Source: Caprella mutica
Lineage: Eukaryota; Arthropoda; Malacostraca; Amphipoda; Caprellidae
Direction: 5' to 3'
Assembly: GCA_947561585.1 (NCBI GenBank)
Contig: CANNZV010001060.1
Location: 122,270 to 186,269, forward strand
DNA length: 64,000 bases
Positions 1 through 22,372 of this stretch are shown here, in pieces. Each line of letters starts with the position of its first letter. The stretch's first letter is position 1. The position numbers and the translations under genes are program-made. A model generated the notes under the pieces. It made no database searches. It was given only the letters and a program-made list of their open reading frames with translations, and had not been told where the DNA came from.

Positions 1-648
1 CAGGAGCAGACTCTAATGGAGTGGCTGTTAACTTCTACTCGCAACTTGAACGCTCGATAGATTAGCTTATTAACACCACTGTTGTTATATTTTAAAAGCT
101 GTGTGTATCAACTGAAGTTAGTTTGGAGACTGCCTGTCTACTCTAAAACAAACTAAAGAACTCGCAATGTCTTTACTGAAATACTGAGAGGGATTTAACT
201 TCTAGTGGTTAAGGAAAATTACAGAACTAAATCAAAACTCTTTCTATTGATGGTACTGTCAATCTGATGTTTTTAAACTTCTGTGTCTGACGGTATGTTA
301 CTGAAAGACATCATCTACTCAATCAAGATAACAAGTAACATCAGTATACTGTATGCAGTGCTAGCGTGAGCCAGTGCGTGCTTCCACTCTTCGGTACATA
401 CCCTCGGAAGATGAGGGTCACCACATCTCTCTCCACTTCTATCAATTATCCTAAATTGTATCCTTTATCTACCAGAAACATCAGATAAAAGTTGCTGAAA
501 GTTGGCATTTATAGCTCATGAGCTATGAACGTGAAAATAACTTCGCAATATGTGTAGTCTATAAATACTTGTGTGTTTATGTCCTTACACAAGTCGTGAA
601 CTGAAGGAATTTACCCCCATTTGAGGCACCTTTGATAAATATTAAGTG
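1..648 (+). other. 5' flank and leader of the 782-aa gene
   Basis: No coding exon or transposon could be recognised here. The stretch is of ordinary composition, more balanced than the AT-rich intergenic DNA further right, and runs into the ATG at 649. It probably holds the promoter and 5' untranslated leader. No convincing TATA box was found. Confidence 0.4.
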
Positions 649-2997
649 ATGAATGTGGCGGATAATCGTGGTTCACCAGAGTCTCCTTCGCGGATTCATC
701 GTTCGTACGAAAGACCCCCGAACATAGAGGATGTAACTATACGAAAAGAGAGACAGGAAATACGCAGAAACAGAACATTTAAGGAGGTAGGCGCGCGGAG
801 ACGACCTTATCCTAATGTAGGATACCGTGCCAACCGCCATACCAACTGTATGGCGGATTGGTTGATGTGGACTTCCGACTTTTTCTGGGGCTGGTGGACT
901 TGGGCTGTCTCGACAACTGGGGGAATATTTTATTTTTCTGATGCTAATAAGAAAGAGAGAAGTGCAACTTACGTTCCTCTTGAAGAAGGAGAAGCTCCCG
1001 AAACAGTTCTTGATATATATGACGAAGATCCTCCGCCAACAAACAACAATTGTGTTGTTGATATCCAACCAAAAGAACATTCATCACCTTTTGTGAACGC
1101 TTCAGTGTTCCTCGAATTACCTCCTTGTGATGACGGAGAAAATAGTTCAATTTCAGAAGCATTTTATTCAACAGACACTTTCTTGATATTGTCTGAGAAA
1201 ACAGGATCGCCAACAGTCGAGAAAACTCACAGCGATCCGTGTCTCCTGAGACCCACAGTAGAGTTCACTTCTGATAAACGACCTAGAAGTTCATGTCCAT
1301 CTTTAACCCATCTATTCGACCAAAATAATGAATTAAGTGAAACTAAGGAGGTTTTAGGTAGCCATGACGTGATAAATATTTCCGCTGATGAGGAAATTGT
1401 CAAATCAGAAGAACAAAGTATCCCCAATATATTCAATACTGAAATTATTAATAAGAAGGGTTTAAATGATACTACCAATATTACTCATGAAGATATGGTG
1501 GATTTTAAAAATTCAGATAAGGAACAACCGGACGAAAGTAAATCTGATCCTATGACACTCTTTTCCAATTTAGACATAAATCAGGAAAAAACAAATCTAT
1601 TGGAAACTAATAGTGAATATATCACGGGGAATATAATCCTTGAACCTATAGATGATGGCTCGAATTATATCGAAAAACAATCTTGTAATTGTAATCTCGA
1701 TAGTTTGGAGAAATCTGGCAGTTCTCATGTCGAGGACAAAAATGATGATAACCCAGAAACTGTTGATGAGGAGTATTCAGAAACGTGTAACACAGACCAG
1801 CGAAAAATGGAAGATATTGTTTTAGTCAAAAATGAAATGGTGAAACAACGTCCAACTTCACTAAATCTCTCGCTGGACAAATCTCTTCTTGAACAAATTT
1901 TTTCATCAGCTTCTGAGAACAATTTTATTGATAGTGGAATAGCTACACTAACTTCTGCCGATAGACCTCGGGAAACTATTGTAAAGTTTGAAGATTCTTC
2001 TCATAGTGGAACCAGCACAAAACCTAAATCCTACATTGATAAATTATTTCAGGCTAAGAGTGAAAGTAGTAGCGGATCTGGGGAAGGTGGGCGAACCTGG
2101 CATGATTTGTCATCTGGTAGCGCTTCCGATGTCCAAACTACTCCTCTTTCATCTCCTACAACGTCTGTCCCGGTCACGCCAGTAGATGCTTTGAAAAAAT
2201 TAGGTGCCGGTGAAAAAGGAAAACTGCAAAATGAAATGTCAAAAAAATACAATGAAGCTTCTGGTTCGGAAGTGGTACGAGAATTAGGTTGTCTAAAAAA
2301 ATATTCCGTGAATGAAAACACGAAAAATCTCGCCATATTCCCGGAGTGTAGACTGTCACTTGAACCAAACATCGCAGATATTGCGGGAAAATCGGAAGAG
2401 CTGTTCAAAAAAGTTCCTTCTTTGGATCGTTTCATTACATCTAAGAATCCCAGCAAATCGCATATACTTCTCAAAAGTAAATGGGCTTCTGAAAACTTAT
2501 TATCCTCTTCCAAAAAAGTCTGGCATAAACTGAAACATTTGAAGACTACCAAATCTCATCAGGACGAAAAGAAAGTAGTCCTAGAGCCTACTTTAGTAGC
2601 AATACCTCTTCCTCCAATATCAGCCCTCTACCTAAATTTACCAACAACCCACACCAAAGTCACACGTCCGAAACACAGATCATTCAGTGTTTCATTATTG
2701 AAAGATTTATCTAAATTTCAATTTCTCGAAAATGAAGATTACAAATCCTTACCTGTTGACGACCACAGCGTGTCGAGCAATGATGACATACCTAGTGATG
2801 AACGAGGAGTCAGTGATATCGAGATATCAAGTGATGAAGTTAGTGATGTAGAGTACAGTGAAGATAACAGCGCCAGTGATGTCGAACTACCATGCAGCGT
2901 AGAAAGAATATTATATGGTTTGGAGAGAACTCCTAAATCATACTTGATTTGCGAAACTCCTAGGTTCGTTACAAACTCTCTACCTAACACCAAATGA
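649..2997 (+). CDS. Uncharacterised acidic Ser-rich protein, 782 aa, single exon
   Basis: One uninterrupted frame of 782 codons ends with TGA at 2995-2997. The ATG at 649 is chosen as start; the frame is open one codon further to a GTG, which a eukaryote would not normally use. The N-terminus (residues 1-66) is basic and Arg-rich. Residues about 71-95 hold a striking cluster of six tryptophans with Phe and Gly, possibly a membrane-contacting or amphipathic segment. The rest is low-complexity, rich in Ser, Asp, Glu and Asn, with a Ser/Thr/Pro stretch near 500-520 and an acidic tail with repeated SD and SDE motifs (about 715-755). No enzyme domain is recognised. A poly(A) signal follows at 3324. 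The next exons to the right belong to SRPK on the same strand, so this is either a separate gene nested in an SRPK 5' intron or, less likely, an alternative 5' exon of it. Function unknown. Confidence 0.75.
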   Translation: MNVADNRGSPESPSRIHRSYERPPNIEDVTIRKERQEIRRNRTFKEVGARRRPYPNVGYRANRHTNCMADWLMWTSDFFWGWWTWAVSTTGGIFYFSDANKKERSATYVPLEEGEAPETVLDIYDEDPPPTNNNCVVDIQPKEHSSPFVNASVFLELPPCDDGENSSISEAFYSTDTFLILSEKTGSPTVEKTHSDPCLLRPTVEFTSDKRPRSSCPSLTHLFDQNNELSETKEVLGSHDVINISADEEIVKSEEQSIPNIFNTEIINKKGLNDTTNITHEDMVDFKNSDKEQPDESKSDPMTLFSNLDINQEKTNLLETNSEYITGNIILEPIDDGSNYIEKQSCNCNLDSLEKSGSSHVEDKNDDNPETVDEEYSETCNTDQRKMEDIVLVKNEMVKQRPTSLNLSLDKSLLEQIFSSASENNFIDSGIATLTSADRPRETIVKFEDSSHSGTSTKPKSYIDKLFQAKSESSSGSGEGGRTWHDLSSGSASDVQTTPLSSPTTSVPVTPVDALKKLGAGEKGKLQNEMSKKYNEASGSEVVRELGCLKKYSVNENTKNLAIFPECRLSLEPNIADIAGKSEELFKKVPSLDRFITSKNPSKSHILLKSKWASENLLSSSKKVWHKLKHLKTTKSHQDEKKVVLEPTLVAIPLPPISALYLNLPTTHTKVTRPKHRSFSVSLLKDLSKFQFLENEDYKSLPVDDHSVSSNDDIPSDERGVSDIEISSDEVSDVEYSEDNSASDVELPCSVERILYGLERTPKSYLICETPRFVTNSLPNTK

Positions 2998-3323
2998 GCT
3001 TTCTTTCATACTATTCATTTAACTTTAGACATAGCCTTCAAGCTCGTGTCTATATTTATCATTTTACATGACTAAAAGGATAACTGTCATCCACAGCACT
3101 CTTAATACCTGCATTGCTAAGACTTGTCTCATTTTTTCATTCATGAGCTACCTAGTACCTACCTACCTACCGTTTATCTCTCGCTATTGCTAAGCGTGTT
3201 CCCTTCAGGCGGTAGAGGGTTACTGTGACGTCTGTTGGCAGCGTTCCCCTGCTGTCATTATTCAACCTGTTACTGCCTCTAGAATATGTAGCACTCATAC
3301 CCATGTTTATCAAGTAAAATTTA

Positions 3324-3329
3324 AATAAA
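3324..3329 (+). terminator. Poly(A) signal AATAAA after the 782-aa gene
   Basis: AATAAA lies 326 bp beyond the stop codon and is followed directly by an A-run. It is the first clear signal after the frame, which supports the 782-aa gene ending here rather than splicing into SRPK. Confidence 0.5.
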
Positions 3330-3630
3330 AAAAAACATTTGAAACGTGATGAAAATATCAAAACTCTTCCGTTTGAAATCAAGCCACTCATTACGACCAA
3401 GTCATTATATTAATTCTATTTTTAATTCCTTATTATATTAAAAAAAGTATTTTCTAAAATCCTGTACCGAACGAATATAGCTATATATATATAATCTAAT
3501 TAATTCTGCAAACCTTTCCCGATTACCTGTGATAAATTAATAATATATTTATTTCGTATGTGCTTTTGGCAATTTGGATTTATTTTTAATTTACAGTGTC
3601 GTCTTCTAACTGAAGTCTTTTGTTTTTCAG

Positions 3631-14652
<11,022 letters not shown>

Positions 14653-14796
14653 TGGCTCCCACATGCTTTCAAACGTGGCTTCCGGAGACTTCAGCTTCTT
14701 AGCTACCAACAGCCTGACATTAAATACATTGGTATCAGTGATACGGGTAGAGAAATGACCATTTCTTACATTTTAGAACTTGTGAGAACATTAAGA

Positions 14797-15236
14797 CAAG
14801 TTTAATCATGTTTATGACCAGTTTAATCATGTTTATGACTAGTTTAATCATGTTTATGACTAGTTTAATCATGTTTATGACTAGTTTAATCATGTTTATG
14901 ACTAGTTTAATCATGTTTATGACTAGTTTAATCATGTTTATGACTAGTTTAATCATGTTTATGACTAGTTTAATCATGTTTATGACTAGTTTAATCATGT
15001 TTATGACAAGTTTAATCATGTTTATGACTAGTTTAATCATGTTTATGACTAGTTTAATCATGTTTATGACTAGTTTAATCATGTTTATGACTAGTTTAAT
15101 CATGTTTATGACAAGTTTAATCATGTTTATGACTAGTTTAATCATGTTTATGACTAGTTTAATCATGTTTATGACTAGTTTAATCATGTTTATGACAAGT
15201 TCAAACATGTTTATGACAAGTTCAAACATGTTTACG
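14797..15236 (+). repeat. 21-bp minisatellite in SRPK 3' UTR
   Basis: About 21 units of TAGTTTAATCATGTTTATGAC begin 145 bp after the SRPK stop. The array is flanked by inverted copies of a dyad (GTATCAGTGATAC at 14732 and GTATCACTGATAG at 15266). Open frames on both strands are translated repeat. Confidence 0.93.
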
Positions 15237-15615
15237 GTTAATTCATATAACCTTATTTCCAATCCGTATCACTGATAGCACATCAATCATAAGTGTATCC
15301 ATGCTACCAATATTCTGTTGTTTGCCAATGCGCTGAGAGAATGAAGCACACACAGTCCTTCTCTGCCAGGCGCCGTACTTTCGCTAGTATCAAATCTTTA
15401 ACAAAATCACAGTTGCCAACATTTTGTGTAGCTACATTTGGTGCCGCACCCCCCATTACAAATATTGCTTGTGTACTTAACCTTGAAATAGTCTATGCAA
15501 TGGTACTAGCTGAAGCACGGAGCCTATGTAGTACCTATGTACAGGTCTCTAACTCGAACTCCTGGCGAATAAAAAACCCACAAACCCGAACATAGCAACC
15601 TATTGAAAGTGTTAT

Positions 15616-15621
15616 AATAAA
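15616..15621 (+). terminator. Possible SRPK poly(A) signal
   Basis: AATAAA about 960 bp after the SRPK stop and beyond the 3' minisatellite. If used, the whole array is transcribed into the mature mRNA. Confidence 0.3.
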
Positions 15622-17223
15622 ATATATTTTAGTTACTTTGTTCATTAAATATCAGTGAGTGATTTTAATGAAGGAAGTGTGAATTGCTGCTTGTGATCTC
15701 CTGTAAATTTATGTTTTAGTTCTTTTGGCAGTGCACAGTTCAATAGTTATTTCAATAGGCAATTATTGAGTTCAATAGTTAGCTATTATTGAGTTTGTAC
15801 CATTTAGATTTAAAGTTCCAGTTACTTCTTTTGAGTTAACTTCTGACGCTTCTTTGTTCAATGATCTGTCTTGTAACTTTGACGTTCTATGCTTACTTTT
15901 GTTGCTTTGTATCCCTGCTACTGTATCAGTGATACGCCAACGTACAGATAGCGCTGTATCACAGATACCTTTTTCCCTCCAAGTGACATTTGGCTACCTA
16001 ATGTTCGCAGATAATTTTGCTGAAAAGTTTGCCTTTTAAACCTGGTGATGACTAGCCAAAAAGAATATTATAAGTTATATTGGCATTGAGCAGCTCTAAA
16101 AGTTTAGCCTATGCTCTAGATTCTTCTTTTAGGTTTGCTATTTATTTCTGTAGATATGATCTAGTGTTCCTTTGTTACTGAACTAACCTACTGAATGTTT
16201 ATCTTTCGCACATTCTACTATATAGTAATACAAAAACTAGATCTTGCTTAACTCAGTGTACCATTTTTACTCTTCGTGTACTATTTTATGAAAGGAAAGA
16301 AGTCTATGGTTTTTAATTAGACACTCCTCTTTGACTCATCAAATATATATGGTATGCATATATATTCTTTACTATAAGTTATTTGAAGTAACCTGCAATC
16401 CTTTTGATTTTAGTCGTATGTTGAGTGAGTAATAGATATGTAAGGCATCTATTAATTATCCAATATGATATAAAGGAATCCAGTTTTGTCAGAGAGAGTT
16501 TTCACGTCTCAAAGAGCGGAATATAGAAACAGATTTATTATATTGTAGTTACCCCTCAAATGTAGTCTAGTTTTCTATGTGTGTAGCGTTTTCTATGTCA
16601 CTCCTGTGGAGTAGCAGGGGAGACTATCGTAAAACTTATTTTAAGCAACGGAAAACTTTTCTTCTAACGGAAGGTATTTTCAAAGTGGGGTGGAATGCAT
16701 TTGTCCTTTTCGTTATCGTCTTATTTTAGTCAATTATTTCTCTTTCACAAAAGTAGAAAGAGAAGTTAGTTAAATTGGATGCCTAGATTATGAAGTTTGA
16801 CCCTAATGCACACGCCTCATAAGGACTATATTCGTGAACTGATAAAGTGAGCTCTTTGTGATTTACTGGCGTGCGTATAAGGTTCATGAACCACTCAATC
16901 ACCTTACGATTTTGAGCCTTAGTGACCTGAAGAGATTTTTAGGACTTTTGCAGGCCTCGCCAAATGTTCTACCTTGTTGTATCCGTGATACTTCTCAATG
17001 CGTATCATGGATACCGAAATGGTATTGTGGTGGGGGTCGTTACAATCAATTACTTTGTATGAGGGACCGTTTGGCATCACTTATTGGTAACTATATTGTA
17101 ATTATTAACCATAATGTAGAAAAAAGAAGGCACTTTTCTCCAATGTTTTTCATTCCCCCTTTAATGGAGTTAGAACTCAATTACCGATACTTATCCTCAG
17201 TGTATGATTAAATGCTGAACTTA
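15622..17223. other. Intergenic DNA with scattered dyads
   Basis: No gene is supported. The stretch holds four copies of the dyad GTATC-N3-GATAC (15923, 15956, 16979, 17002). Open frames here, including one of 117 codons that begins with GTG, have no protein-like features. Confidence 0.5.
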
Positions 17224-17368
17224 GGGTGAAATCTTAATTATCGGTCAGTTCCACATTTTGGCGCAAATAGGAAAGAACGATATAATAATTATTAATTAAT
17301 TATTAGCTATATCGTTTTTTCTTACCGTGTCCCGAATGTGGAACTGACCGATAATTAAGAACTTACCC
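17224..17368. mobile_element. Foldback MITE, GGGTAAGTT family, copy 2
   Basis: Inverted ends GGGTGAAATCTTAATTATC and GATAATTAAGAACTTACCC, with TA on both sides (17222-17223 and 17369-17370). This copy shows the TA target duplication of the family best. Confidence 0.85.
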
Positions 17369-17577
17369 TATATATCAATGCAGAAATAAATGATAGTAAA
17401 GATCTTAATTTATATGAGAAAAATACCGCAATGGATAAATTTTGCAGGTAGTGATGCATGGTATTTTTATGTATCTCGTAACTCCTATTTTTATTGTCTA
17501 TATGTTAAGAAATGTGAAGCTACTTGCAGTTTTAAAGGATAGCGCTAGGGTTATGCTCTACAACTACGAGGTCTTAG

Positions 17578-17750
17578 ATTTGGTAGGCTTCATTTACTAT
17601 CACCTCTTCATTTTCCTCTTAGATTTTGTGTTAGATAGACTCGTAGGCTTCATTTACTATCACCTCTTCATTTTCCTCTTAGATTTTGTGTTAAGTAGGC
17701 TCGTAGGCTTCATTTACTATCACCTCTTCATTTTCCTCTTCCATCCGTGA
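17578..17750 (+). repeat. 60-bp tandem repeat x3
   Basis: Three 60-bp units with TAGGCTTCATTTACTATCAC. The 60-bp period keeps a 102-codon frame open, but it has no other coding support. Confidence 0.85.
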
Positions 17751-17875
17751 GTGCAACCACCGGTGCTTGTGTCCCTTTAAGTCATATTCCTTGGTAAGTG
17801 ACTGCATTCACGGAGTAGCTTTTTTGCATCCATGAGCATCGTCACCGACGATGGTAGTTGACTTTTTTCATGCAG

Positions 17876-17985
17876 CAACTCTCCTTTCTGACTGCTTCTT
17901 CCACTCTCTTGTATTTAATTTTCTTTTGTCTTCAGCGATATGGCCTTTGGTTCCGAAGCAGACGTTACACCTACTAAATTAATTA
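17876..17985 (-). pseudogene. Possible retroelement gag zinc-knuckle remnant
   Basis: Read on the minus strand, a short frame holds RCNVCFGTKGHIAEDKRK, which fits the C-x2-C-x4-H part of a CCHC zinc knuckle but has Asp where the last Cys is expected. No other gag or pol sequence is seen next to it. It could be chance. Confidence 0.25.
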
Positions 17986-18972
17986 AAATTGTGTAGTGTA
18001 GTTTCTATATTTATCTGTGCATGTCCCTACTACAGTATCTACTGTAGGTCCTCACCTACTACCACTAATCACTAGGGTTGTGACTTTGCATGTCTCGCAT
18101 ATTGGTGAAATAATATTATTATGAGGTAATTTAAACTCAACGTTGAAGGTTTTATCAGTTTTCAAACTTTCGAATAGAAAGATTTCTATTCATCATCAGG
18201 AGAAAGGTGGAAAACCTGGTGAAATAATGCATATAAAAAAGGCATATGCAAATAGAAAATGCGTATGCAAAATGAATACGAATAGAAAAATTAATATGCA
18301 TATAGAAAAGGGCTCTTAAAATATACTTATAAATGAAAAAGAACATGCGAATGAATAAGAGCTAGATTTTTATTGTACTTAAGAAATTTAAATTATTATA
18401 GGCTAGGTTATAACGAGGTGGGAACTTTGTTGAACTCTGCTTCTTAATATTCCAGATAATTATCAGAGTGAGAATGTCAAAAACTTCTACAGAGAATAGA
18501 ATTAATGAAAGTAAGTCTCGTGTTCATAGATTCAACATTCTCAGTAATTCCATTAACAACAGAGCAAAGTGAGGCGCAAGGCAGGTCAATCTCTAAAGTA
18601 ATCATCAGGGTTGTGACAATATGCAGTGTATGCACATAAATATTTAGTGAATATTTGCTTGAAATATGCATTTTATAAAACGCATTTTCAAAATATATGC
18701 AGCAAAAAAGAAAAAAATACACGTATTTTAGTTCAGTAGAAATTCTTAGATTTCCATGGATTACTCGAAATAGGCTGTGTTACTAATTGAAGCCCATATA
18801 TTTTAAATATATTTTTTTTAAATGTAAAAGATATTTAAAAACTAAGTGGTAGAATAAAGGATATTAATTAATATCTTTTAATTGAAGATAATTTCAATAT
18901 ATTGAAACACTTCTTACAAAGCTGCTTTCAAGTACATTTATCAAGTCTTGAATATGAAGAATCTAGTACACA

Positions 18973-20085
18973 GGTAATTGAAGCTCGTACAGCGGACTAT
19001 CTTTAAACGGACACCCTCTAAAAAAGACAAAAATTATCCGTTCTTCTGGCCATGTAACTCCTACAACAACCTCTTTAAATTATATAGTTTAACCAATATT
19101 CCATTCGTCTACCAATTATCTAGTCGTGCAATAATTATATTAATCTATAGTTTTTTAAGATTTTCAGTATTTTGATTTTGTTACTCATTTCCTACACATT
19201 TTCTTTGATTAGAGAAGCTCTATAAAATTAAAGAGGTGTAACTACCCTATATTTTAACTTAATTTAGTTAGGTACAAATATCTTTGTTTCATTTTACTTA
19301 CATTATTATTTCGTACCTACGTACATTTTATATGAGTAAGTTATATAAATGTTATAAGATTTTCAATAAAAAATTTATTCAATAATTAATAATCTTAGAT
19401 TGTTTACCCTGATTAGAGTTTCTTTGAAATGCTGTTAAAGAAAACTTCAAAACTTTAAATTTCCAATTAAACTAATAATGTCACGTTTTAGCGGACGCTG
19501 ATCGGTAAAACGGACACTTTTTCCGGTACAAAGTTTACGAGCTTTACCTGTACTTTCAGCGGCTGTCGCTTATTGTACTATAAAATATGATAAAAAGGGT
19601 GCAATTTTTTAACTTCACTCATATATAGATATCTATGTAACTACATGCAAACTAATACACATAGCATAATCCATAATCGTTTATCAAACTGAAAGTAATA
19701 TAAAAATAAATTATTTCATTTCCTGGTTCTTATTTTTTTGTTTGTTATGAATAAATAAAGTAAAAATTAAAATAGAAAATAGAATAGTTACACCTTTTTC
19801 AAATTTCTATTGAAATTTTCTACTCAAAGAAAATGTGGCGGAAAAGGGTAACTAAATCAAAATAATGAAAATCTAGAAAGCAATACATTAAGTGTTTGAT
19901 TGTAAATTGTAATGCCTCTGAAGACAATCAATGATTGACTGGATAGTCGGTAGTTGAATCAAACATTTGTCAACTCATATCATTTGAAGAGTTCGTTCTA
20001 GTGAGCTGCAGTCCGGCAGAACGGACAATTTTTGTCCTTTGTAGGGGTGAATTACCTATATACTGTCCGTTGTATGAGCTTTACC
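18973..20085. mobile_element. pogo/Tigger-like non-autonomous element(s)
   Basis: The left end reads CAGGTAATTGAAGCTCGTAC and the right end complements CAGGTAAAGCTCATACAACG. Between them lie two more GGACA-rich islands (near 19490-19560 and 20015-20060), like the AACGGACAC interiors of pogo/Tigger-type elements. A partial end at 19530-19555 suggests two nested or adjacent copies. No transposase frame. Confidence 0.4.
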
Positions 20086-20159
20086 TGTATATGTAAATGA
20101 ATATAAATAGTAACATTAGTTTAGAAAATCAGTCGATAAGTGAATCATATTTTATTATT

Positions 20160-20340
20160 ACCTTCGCAAATTTGCAGAAGGTTATATTTTACCCGACATT
20201 TACTTATTTATTTATTTATCATCTTGTTATTCGCATAACTGAAAAAGTGTTCAACCGAATTGCCTGAAATTTGGTGAAGCGATTGGTCAATGTCCATTGA
20301 GCAACTTGTACACAGAGAAAAAAGTTTACTCATATTTAAT
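20160..20340 (+). repeat. Interspersed repeat, CTTCGC...GAAGG type
   Basis: Begins ACCTTCGCAAATTTGCAGAA and contains CGCATAACTGAAAAAGTG and a GGTGAAGCGATTGGTCAATG stretch. Related pieces occur at 24560-24780, 48300-48440, 49085-49450 and 58795-59110, some with GACCTTGACCTTTGA. Repeats with this text are widespread in arthropods and other invertebrates. Confidence 0.6.
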
Positions 20341-20369
20341 GGGTCAACAATTTATGCTTTGAATCAATT

Positions 20370-20905
20370 TATTACGTGAGTTGGTTTGACTATATTCATG
20401 TTTTCACGTGTGTCTAAACAACTATGACGTGTGTGTCACCAAACATAGTTAATTCAAATAATTTTATGGATTGAATCAACTTACTATGAGAGTTGGAGTT
20501 ACATTTTGGGAGTTTGAACATATGTTAAAACAACTAGGACATAGTGTGTTGAAGTAACTCGCAAAGATTGTTAATCCAATTTATCTGGTGTATGAATTAA
20601 CTTACTATGATAGTTGGCGCTACTTTTTTAAGTTTAGGTGCGAGTTAAATCAACTATGACATAGTGTGTTATAGTATCCCACAAAGACTGTTAATCCAGT
20701 GTATTCTGCAGTGTATGAATTAACTTACTATGAGAGTTGGCGCTACTTTTTTGTAAGTTTAGGTGTGAGTTAAAACAACTATGACATAGTGTGATAAAGT
20801 AACCCACAAAGACTGTTAATCTTATTTATCTGGTGTATAAATTAACTTACTATGAGAGTTAGTGCTACTTCTTTTTTAAGTTTATGTGTGAGTTCAATCA
20901 AATGA
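20370..20905 (+). repeat. About 121-bp tandem repeat, 4-5 copies
   Basis: The phrase CTTACTATGA.AGTTGG recurs at 20480, 20601, about 20723 and 20845, with ACAACTATGACATAGTGTG in each unit. Units are 80-90% alike. Confidence 0.8.
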
Positions 20906-21317
20906 GTATGTGGCAACTTATGCTTTCCTCAAAGCTAATTTATTCGCATAACACTTTTCAGTTCAAATCTTGTTTCAAGTGTGTTACGTGTTCAATGTGA
21001 ACGCTCCTCAATACTATTTTAGTTCAAGTGCAAACAATAGCGTTATATGCATTAAATAGTATTATCGCTGCCGATCGATTATTAATTAATTCCATTAACA
21101 AATTGATAAATGTTTGCCTAAATATTCTAAAATATTGGTGATTGATAGTTTGGTGGCTTTATATAGGTAGTTATTTGAAAAGCTGATAAATCAATATATA
21201 ACTTTTATAATAATAAATTTTGATTACTGCCTTCCAGTTTGTAATCTGATATCCAAACTGATTTTCCTAAATTATTATATTTAAGCATCATACCTACCTA
21301 GCTGTTTTTTTTTTCAG

Positions 21318-21338
21318 TGTCAATACCTTCTACATGGG
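21318..21338 (+). CDS. Candidate 21-bp microexon of the 22.4-23.05 kb gene
   Basis: A strong polypyrimidine acceptor (TTTTTTTTTTCAG) is followed by 21 bases encoding part of x-SIPSTW, then a weak donor GGTACGG. Its phase (2 bases in, 1 base out) fits exon 22373-22459 exactly. The phase match and acceptor are the only support. Confidence 0.35.
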
Positions 21339-21339
21339 G

Positions 21340-21870
21340 TACGGTCAAGAGCCCCCCCGGTCAAGAGCCCTCCCGGTCATGAGCCCCCCCCCCGGTCACG
21401 AGCCCCCCCCCCCCCCGGTCATGAGCCCCCCCCCCTGTTTTTTTAATCCTTATTTACCTAGTTAAACAAATGAAGAATTACTTAGATAGAAATAACTGAG
21501 AGTTACTAATGTAGTTTGTTGTATCCGCTAGTTTGTTGTACTGCACACTTCATGATTGTTTAATGACCTGACAGGGGGGTTCGGGGGGCGGCACGCCCCC
21601 CTTATGTACATATATTTTATGTCTATTCAGTAATGAACTACAAAAGTGTCAATAAGGATTAAATAGTATAGGTAAATAAGGATTTAAAAACAGGGGGGCT
21701 CATGACCGGGAGGGCTCATGACCGGGGGAGGGGGGCTCTTGACCAGGGGGGCTCTTGACCGGGTTGGCTTATGACCTAGGGGGGCTCATGACCGGGGGGG
21801 GGCTCTTGACCGGGAGGGGCTCATGACCGGGGGGGCTCTTGACCGAGGGGGGCTTATGACCTACACCCAT
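21340..21870. repeat. Poly-C/poly-G foldback of GGTCATGAGCCCCCC units
   Basis: The left side (21340-21440) has tandem CCGGTCATGAGCCCCCC variants and the right side (21690-21870) their reverse complement. Next to these, the inner flanks (ATCCTTATTTACCTA and TAGGTAAATAAGGAT) are inverted too. Inside lies a copy of the repeat seen at 3905-4018. The structure sits right after a candidate microexon donor. Confidence 0.75.
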
Positions 21871-21910
21871 TTTACATAGGCTCGGCAGTTATTGCGCTAT
21901 CCTCAGAATA

Positions 21911-22067
21911 GGGTAAGTTCCAAATTATCAGGCGATTTCAAATTTTCGGTCACGTATGAAATATAGTATATAGCTACCTAATAGCTAATTGAAATAAAAG
22001 TTAATTTAATATAGTTTTTCTTACGCGACCGAAAATGTGGAGCCGTCCGATATTTCGGAACTTATCC
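21911..22067. mobile_element. Foldback MITE, GGGTAAGTT family, copy 3
   Basis: Ends GGGTAAGTTCCAAATTATC and GATATTTCGGAACTTATCC, with TA at both edges. Arms more diverged than in copy 1. Confidence 0.8.
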
Positions 22068-22372
22068 TAGTATCTTAAGTAAAGTGGTCTGATAATCAAT
22101 ATATTTTAAAACTAGTTGGTGTACCTATAGGTACGGTTACACAGCCAAATTGGGTTCTTTAATTTCTTATTGTGACCCTATTAAGAGAGTCTCAAAATCA
22201 TTCTGAAATTAGTTTAGCTATATACTGAATTGTTGAACATCATAATTTAAGCTCAATTTAGGATAGGTTCTATTCATTTCACGAGTGCCTTGAAGTCATG
22301 ATGGTTACTAATGTTTCTGAGATAAGAGACTGCAGTTAGTTAAAGTGCCGCAATTTACCTACTTGACCCTAG

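Noticed and set aside
673..2993. Many short frames antisense or out of frame within the 782-aa gene
   Set aside because: Shadows of the long frame; none has independent support.
14735..15275. Overlapping 155- and 175-codon frames on both strands
   Set aside because: Both are translations of the 21-bp 3' UTR minisatellite.
15293..15595. 100-codon frame downstream of the SRPK 3' array
   Set aside because: Lies in the presumed 3' UTR, no homology or splice signals; kept out of the gene list.
16858..17211. 117-codon frame after SRPK
   Set aside because: It starts with GTG, contains two repeat dyads and shows no domain or splice context.
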